A stretch of 9,695 bases of DNA, from assembly GCA_016926925.1 (NCBI GenBank), contig JAFGNQ010000422.1, positions 1 through 9,695 on the forward strand, written 5' to 3'. The translations under genes and the position numbers were made by a program. Under the pieces are notes generated by a model. It worked only from the letters and a program-made list of their open reading frames with translations, had not been told where the DNA came from and did no database searches. Each line of letters begins with the position of its first letter. Positions within the stretch are counted from its first letter, which is position 1. Shown piece after piece: positions 6,799-9,695 of the stretch. Source of the stretch: Candidatus Aminicenantota bacterium (lineage in GTDB: Bacteria > Acidobacteriota > Aminicenantia > Aminicenantales > Aminicenantaceae).

Positions 6799-6827
6799 AA
6801 AATACTAAAAATAAAGACAATTGTCAA
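6799..6827 (-). promoter_or_regulatory. Sigma70-type promoter of the rplM translation operon
   Basis: On the - strand a perfect TTGACA (6827-6822) is followed after exactly 17 bases by TATTTT (6804-6799). The predicted start is near 6792, giving a leader of about 58 bases before rplM. The spacer is AT-rich. Position, spacing and a consensus -35 make this the likely housekeeping promoter for rplM-rpsI-rpsB-tsf-pyrH-frr. Confidence 0.75.
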
Positions 6828-6853
6828 CCTCTGCTCCCTGGTGTATGCTTTTT

Positions 6854-6900
6854 CGCTTCCATTATTGAACCGATAATTAAGGAAGCGGTGCGAGTCACCG
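6854..6900 (-). terminator. Two hairpins after the rhomboid gene
   Basis: Directly after the stop, CGGTG / CACCG (6900-6896 with 6890-6886, 5-base loop) forms a small hairpin. The next stem is CGCTTCC (6854-6860) / GGAAGCG (6881-6887), 7 pairs, with inner ATTAT / ATAAT pairing. They share one or two bases, so they would compete or stack. No T-tract follows on the - strand (AAAAAGC), so termination would be factor-assisted, or the hairpins protect the 3' end. Confidence 0.35.
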
Positions 6901-7578
6901 TCAGAAGGCCCTAGGCCGCCCCCTCCGTCCAGCAAGAACCCGGATGAGAACAATTCCGATTAAAAATCCTCCTATGTGAGCAAACCAGGCCACGCCCCCT
7001 CCCATCCCTATATTCAGCATCTGCAGGATAAACCAGAGCCCCAGAACGAGTGCCGCGGGAATGGGGACTATCCGGATGAAGAAAAAGAGGAAAACCACTG
7101 TCTTGACATTCGCTCTTGGATAAAGAACGAGATAGGCCCCAAGTACACCGGCAATAGCCCCGCTGGCTCCGATCATCGGCACTTGTGAGTTGGGATTGAA
7201 GATGATGTGGGCAAAGCTTGCGCCCAAACCCGAGAGAAAGTAAAAAAGGATAAAGCGCAGAGATCCGAGATGATCTTCAACATTGTTTCCGAATATCCAC
7301 AGGTAAAGCATATTCCCCAGAAGATGGAGAATACCTCCATGGAGGAACATGGCTGTGAATAAAGTCAGAGGTGGAGACAACCTTTGGATGCCGAGAAGCT
7401 CGATGGAAGTAAAATGCGTGATCTCGTAGGGAACCGCCCCCATGCGATAAACAAAATACTGCACACCCTCAGGTGAAGCCAACTGGTACAAAAAAACCAG
7501 AATGTTCAGGGCGACAAACGCAACCGTCACAAAGGGAAAACGAGACGTGGGGTTCTCATCTTTGAGAGGAATAAACAT
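6901..7578 (-). CDS. Rhomboid-family intramembrane serine protease
   Basis: 225 residues with six membrane segments (starting near 15, 73, 106, 140, 160 and 197). Rhomboids cut membrane-spanning substrates within the bilayer using a Ser-His dyad. The nucleophile is Ser139 in GASG (137-140), the general base is His201 in AHIGGF, and the oxyanion-side motif is H85-x3-N89 in HLLGN. The loop before the second segment and HGGILHLLGNMLYLWIFG match the bacterial GlpG/YqgP-like class without an extra soluble domain. The N-terminus MFIPLKDENPTSRFP is the usual cytoplasmic start; the RBS is weak (GGA near the ATG). It lies 68 bases downstream of the TPR gene on the same strand and probably shares its promoter. 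Substrates cannot be told from the sequence. Confidence 0.93.
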   Translation of the reverse strand: MFIPLKDENPTSRFPFVTVAFVALNILVFLYQLASPEGVQYFVYRMGAVPYEITHFTSIELLGIQRLSPPLTLFTAMFLHGGILHLLGNMLYLWIFGNNVEDHLGSLRFILFYFLSGLGASFAHIIFNPNSQVPMIGASGAIAGVLGAYLVLYPRANVKTVVFLFFFIRIVPIPAALVLGLWFILQMLNIGMGGGVAWFAHIGGFLIGIVLIRVLAGRRGRPRAF

Positions 7579-7646
7579 ATTCCGTTGCGGACACTCCTAT
7601 CATGGGGAGTTGTGTCGTGATGTACTAGGGCAGCTAAGCTTCGATT

Positions 7647-8663
7647 TTATCCGATCTTACCCAGTTCCTCTTCGAGTTTCTTTCTCTCGGCCTGTCTCTT
7701 CCTTGCTTCCTGGAACTTTTCAAGATAACGATCCGCGTCCTCTTCATATCTTTTTGCTCTCTCTGGGGAAAGTTTGGTCAGGACGCTTTTGTAAAGAACA
7801 CTCAGCCAGGAATAAGGCTCAGGGTAAGTAGGATCCAATTCGCTCGCTTTAAGCAATGCTGTCTCACTGTCCTTGGCTAGATTGATCCTCTCACTCTTGG
7901 GCAGGGTAGGAATCCGGTATGCTTTGGACCAGCGATTGACTCCCTTGGCGAGCCAAGCCTCAGCGCTCTCGGGATTGATCGAAATCCGCCTCTCGTGGAA
8001 CTCGTTGGCTAAATCGAACTCGGGAATCGGTGTGATCCCTTCATAGAACTGGGCGATATAGGCGTATCCCTGTTCGTTATCCGGGTCGGTTTCAATCCGG
8101 CGGAGGTACATTTCTTCAGCTTTTTCGAAAGGAGTTTTCACGCTCTGATCCGCTTCTTTGTCTTCTTCTTCTCCACCGGCATATCTTTTGTAAAATTCTG
8201 CAACGACATAGTAGTTGCCCATATTGGTGGGTTCCATCTCAAGGATTTTCAAGTAGAGTGCTTCAGCTTTTTCAAAATCTCTGATTTTATCATACATGTC
8301 TCCAAGGGAATATATCACCGCTTTGTTCGTGGGGCTGACTTCGTAGGCTTTGTTGAGGGCCTCCAAAGCTTTCTGTTCAACTTCTTTGTTCCTTTCCGTC
8401 TCCACAGCTGGTTTGTACAAACTCTTGTAGCTTTCTCCTAAAAATCTGTAAGCATCCAGAAGATCGGGATTGTATTGCAAAGCAAGTTCATATTCCTCTA
8501 TGGCATCTCGGAAATGACTGTCTCTAAAGTGATTGTTCGCCTTAGAGAAGTGGTAGTTAGCTCGTAATTTGCCGTAGCTGAGCTTTTCACAACTCGTCGA
8601 AACGAAAATAAGAGCCAGCGCTAAGATTAAGATGAGAGAGGTATTCATCCATTTTCGAGACAT
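7647..8663 (-). CDS. TPR-repeat probable lipoprotein
   Basis: 338 residues. The N-terminus has a charged start (MSRKWM), a hydrophobic core (9-21) and Cys25 in VSTSC, a plausible though non-canonical lipobox with Ser at -3, so it is probably an exported lipoprotein. Tetratricopeptide repeats follow, at about 35-68 (HFRDAIEEYELALQYNPD), 97-128, 129-160 (FEKAEALYLKILEMEPTN), 179-208, 218-245 and 265-292 (ALLKASELDPTYPEPYSWL). They are separated by an acidic insert at 163-172. A charged coiled coil (300-336) ends it. TPRs scaffold protein complexes; the partner is unknown. AAGGAGG lies 5 bases before the ATG, and a clear promoter is about 62 bases upstream. It probably forms a unit with the rhomboid gene. 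Confidence 0.85.
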   Translation of the reverse strand: MSRKWMNTSLILILALALIFVSTSCEKLSYGKLRANYHFSKANNHFRDSHFRDAIEEYELALQYNPDLLDAYRFLGESYKSLYKPAVETERNKEVEQKALEALNKAYEVSPTNKAVIYSLGDMYDKIRDFEKAEALYLKILEMEPTNMGNYYVVAEFYKRYAGGEEEDKEADQSVKTPFEKAEEMYLRRIETDPDNEQGYAYIAQFYEGITPIPEFDLANEFHERRISINPESAEAWLAKGVNRWSKAYRIPTLPKSERINLAKDSETALLKASELDPTYPEPYSWLSVLYKSVLTKLSPERAKRYEEDADRYLEKFQEARKRQAERKKLEEELGKIG

Positions 8664-8724
8664 CTTGACCTCCTTAAAACGTCGAGTCGAATCCTAAATG
8701 CAGAAGGATATGGCCGAAAATAAA

Positions 8725-8753
8725 TTTATAAAGCAATAACCTTTTAAAGTCAA
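8725..8753 (-). promoter_or_regulatory. Sigma70-type promoter of the TPR-rhomboid unit
   Basis: On the - strand TTGACT (8753-8748), a 17-base spacer and TATAAA (8730-8725) form a near-consensus promoter. The predicted start is near 8718, giving a leader of about 55 bases before the TPR ATG. Confidence 0.78.
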
Positions 8754-8756
8754 GCC

Positions 8757-8822
8757 AAAAAAGGCGGCTGGAAGCAGCAGCGTTTCCTCGATGCTTCCAG
8801 TTCTAATGATAGTGACGCCTTT
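8757..8822 (-). ncRNA. Stem-in-stem structured element or terminator in the divergent spacer
   Basis: An outer stem AAAGGCG (8760-8766) / CGCCTTT (8816-8822) encloses an inner 9-pair stem CTGGAAGCA (8768-8776) / TGCTTCCAG (8792-8800). The loop is 15 bases and the asymmetric bulge 15 bases. Read on the - strand the structure ends in CGCC followed by six T (8762-8757), the form of an intrinsic terminator, just upstream of the TPR -35. No gene on the - strand feeds it, so it may end a small antisense/leader RNA or be a repeat-like palindrome. The ncRNA label is tentative. Confidence 0.4.
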
Positions 8823-8891
8823 CATTGCTTCTTTAAGCCGAAGATCCATCCCACCCACCGGCATAATGTCCAGCAGAAAAATGTAGACCGG

Positions 8892-8919
8892 GGAACTATT
8901 CGGTAGTACTATTCGTAGA
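8892..8919 (+). promoter_or_regulatory. ECF-like promoter of the DUF4097 gene
   Basis: GGAACT (8892-8897), a 16-base spacer and CGTAGA (8914-8919) fit the usual ECF pattern of a GGAAC/GAAAC-type -35 with a CGT-type -10. The predicted start near 8925 leaves a very short leader, then GGAGG (8926-8930) and ATG 8937. The same stretch holds an 8-base direct repeat ACTATTCG (8895-8902 and 8908-8915, offset 13), which may instead be an operator. No sigma70 promoter is evident here. Confidence 0.45.
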
Positions 8920-8936
8920 CAGAGTGGAGGTTGACT

Positions 8937-9695
8937 ATGACGAAATCCGCTATTTGGGGAATAGTAATCTTGTTTGTCCTTTTTGCACCTTTTGCTTTAT
9001 CGGGGGAAACCAAAACAGAAACAATTGAAAAAAGCTACACGATCGATGATTCAATCCCGGTTTTCCTGGAATTCAAAGAAGGAGACGGTAACCTTAAGTT
9101 CAGCACTTGGGATAAAAACGTCGTGCAGATCCGTGTGGAAAAAACTGCCAAAGAAAAGAACGAAAAAAGGGCGGCTGACCTTTTGGCAAAAACAAAAGTT
9201 GAAATATCTCGAAACGGAAATACGATTCGTATCCAAGTGGCGTACCCGAAGACGTCGGTCGTTATCTTCGGTTTCAGGGATTACCCCAGAGTGAAGGTTG
9301 AGACGGAAATCATGCTGCCACACAGAGCAAACCTCACGTGCAGATCGGATGACGGAGATATTCAGGGTGAGAATGTCGAAGGTGAGTTGAATTTAAGGAC
9401 AGACGACGGAAAGATACGCGTCTTCCAAATTAGAGGATCATTATTCGTCGAAACTGAGGATGGCGGTGTCGAATGCTCGGAAATCATGGGGAGCGTCGAG
9501 GCGATTTCGGATGACGGAGATATTCAAATCTCGGGTCAATTGGATTGGGTCGATATCAGGACAGAGGATGGCGACATCCGGGCGGAAATACTTCCCGGAT
9601 CGGATATGGAACGTGATTGGAAAATAAAATCGGACGATGGAAATGTGGACCTGCTCGTTTCTCAAGATTTTGCCGCACGTATCCGAATCAAGACG
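8937..9695 (+). CDS. Exported DUF4097-type beta-helix protein, partial (3' end outside window)
   Basis: 253 residues are present and the frame stays open to the last base, so the C-terminus is missing. Residues 1-22 form a signal peptide (K3, hydrophobic 5-20, cleavage near ALS|GE), so it acts outside the cytoplasm. After a beta-rich N-terminal part (32-130) come six [ST][DE]DG-x-[IV] motifs: SDDGDI 137, TDDGKI 155, TEDGGV 173, SDDGDI 191, TEDGDI 209, SDDGNV 232. The steps are exactly 18, 18, 18 and 18, then 23, typical of a right-handed beta-helix of the DUF4097 (putative adhesin) family. GGAGG is 6 bases before ATG 8937. Family members often sit near ECF sigma/anti-sigma genes (known). A link to the sigma factor of this window is inferred from the ECF-like promoter. 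Ligand and function are unknown. Confidence 0.85.
   Translation, partial: MTKSAIWGIVILFVLFAPFALSGETKTETIEKSYTIDDSIPVFLEFKEGDGNLKFSTWDKNVVQIRVEKTAKEKNEKRAADLLAKTKVEISRNGNTIRIQVAYPKTSVVIFGFRDYPRVKVETEIMLPHRANLTCRSDDGDIQGENVEGELNLRTDDGKIRVFQIRGSLFVETEDGGVECSEIMGSVEAISDDGDIQISGQLDWVDIRTEDGDIRAEILPGSDMERDWKIKSDDGNVDLLVSQDFAARIRIKT

Noticed and set aside
8895..8915. ACTATTCG direct repeat as a CRISPR- or att-like repeat
   Set aside because: There are only two 8-base copies at offset 13, within a promoter-like region. This is far too few and too short for an array or attachment site.
1..9695. Mobile element, prophage, CRISPR, toxin-antitoxin, tRNA or rRNA
   Set aside because: Reading both strands shows no transposase, integrase, terminal inverted repeats, repeat-spacer pattern or tRNA cloverleaf. 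The genes are conserved housekeeping and envelope genes.

Overview
The window is bacterial chromosomal core sequence of mid GC content. It comes from a diderm (outer-membrane) organism: it encodes a periplasmic LolA lipoprotein carrier, a probable TPR lipoprotein and several exported beta-helix envelope proteins. Translation genes lie in the order rplM-rpsI-rpsB-tsf-pyrH-frr, next to a rhomboid protease and beside a LolA / ECF sigma / anti-sigma cluster. This would fit an Acidobacteriota-like lineage (for example Aminicenantes-type), but that is a low-confidence inference from gene content only. I see no mobile element, CRISPR array, tRNA or rRNA.

Left part (about 1-2816, + strand) is an envelope-stress type cluster: lolA, an ECF sigma factor, its zinc-finger membrane anti-sigma factor, and a secreted/polytopic protein with bactofilin-like 17-residue repeats. 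The last three genes are joined by 4-base ATGA overlaps. The cluster converges on the next block across 168 bases (2817-2984) that hold only weak hairpins.

Middle part (2985-6734, - strand) is the translation operon, read right to left: rplM (L13), rpsI (S9), rpsB (S2), tsf (EF-Ts), pyrH (UMP kinase), frr (ribosome recycling factor). A good sigma70-type promoter (TTGACA, 17 bases, TATTTT) lies upstream of rplM. A near-perfect palindrome sits at the predicted 5' end of the transcript. Spacing is tight, except for an unexplained 144-base gap between pyrH and frr. rpsB and probably rpsI start with TTG.

Right part (6901-9695) holds a rhomboid protease and a TPR lipoprotein on the - strand, behind a clear promoter (TTGACT, 17 bases, TATAAA). 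A divergent DUF4097-type exported beta-helix protein on the + strand runs off the window end. A stem-in-stem structured element lies in the divergent intergenic region. The DUF4097 gene is preceded by an ECF-like promoter (GGAACT, 16 bases, CGTAGA). This suggests, as inference, that it belongs to an ECF regulon, possibly that of the sigma factor encoded about 8 kb away.

Nothing here is clearly a new defence or mobile system. The points most worth a second look are the possible ECF link between the two ends of the window, the rplM leader palindrome, the intergenic structured element and the possibly leaderless lolA.
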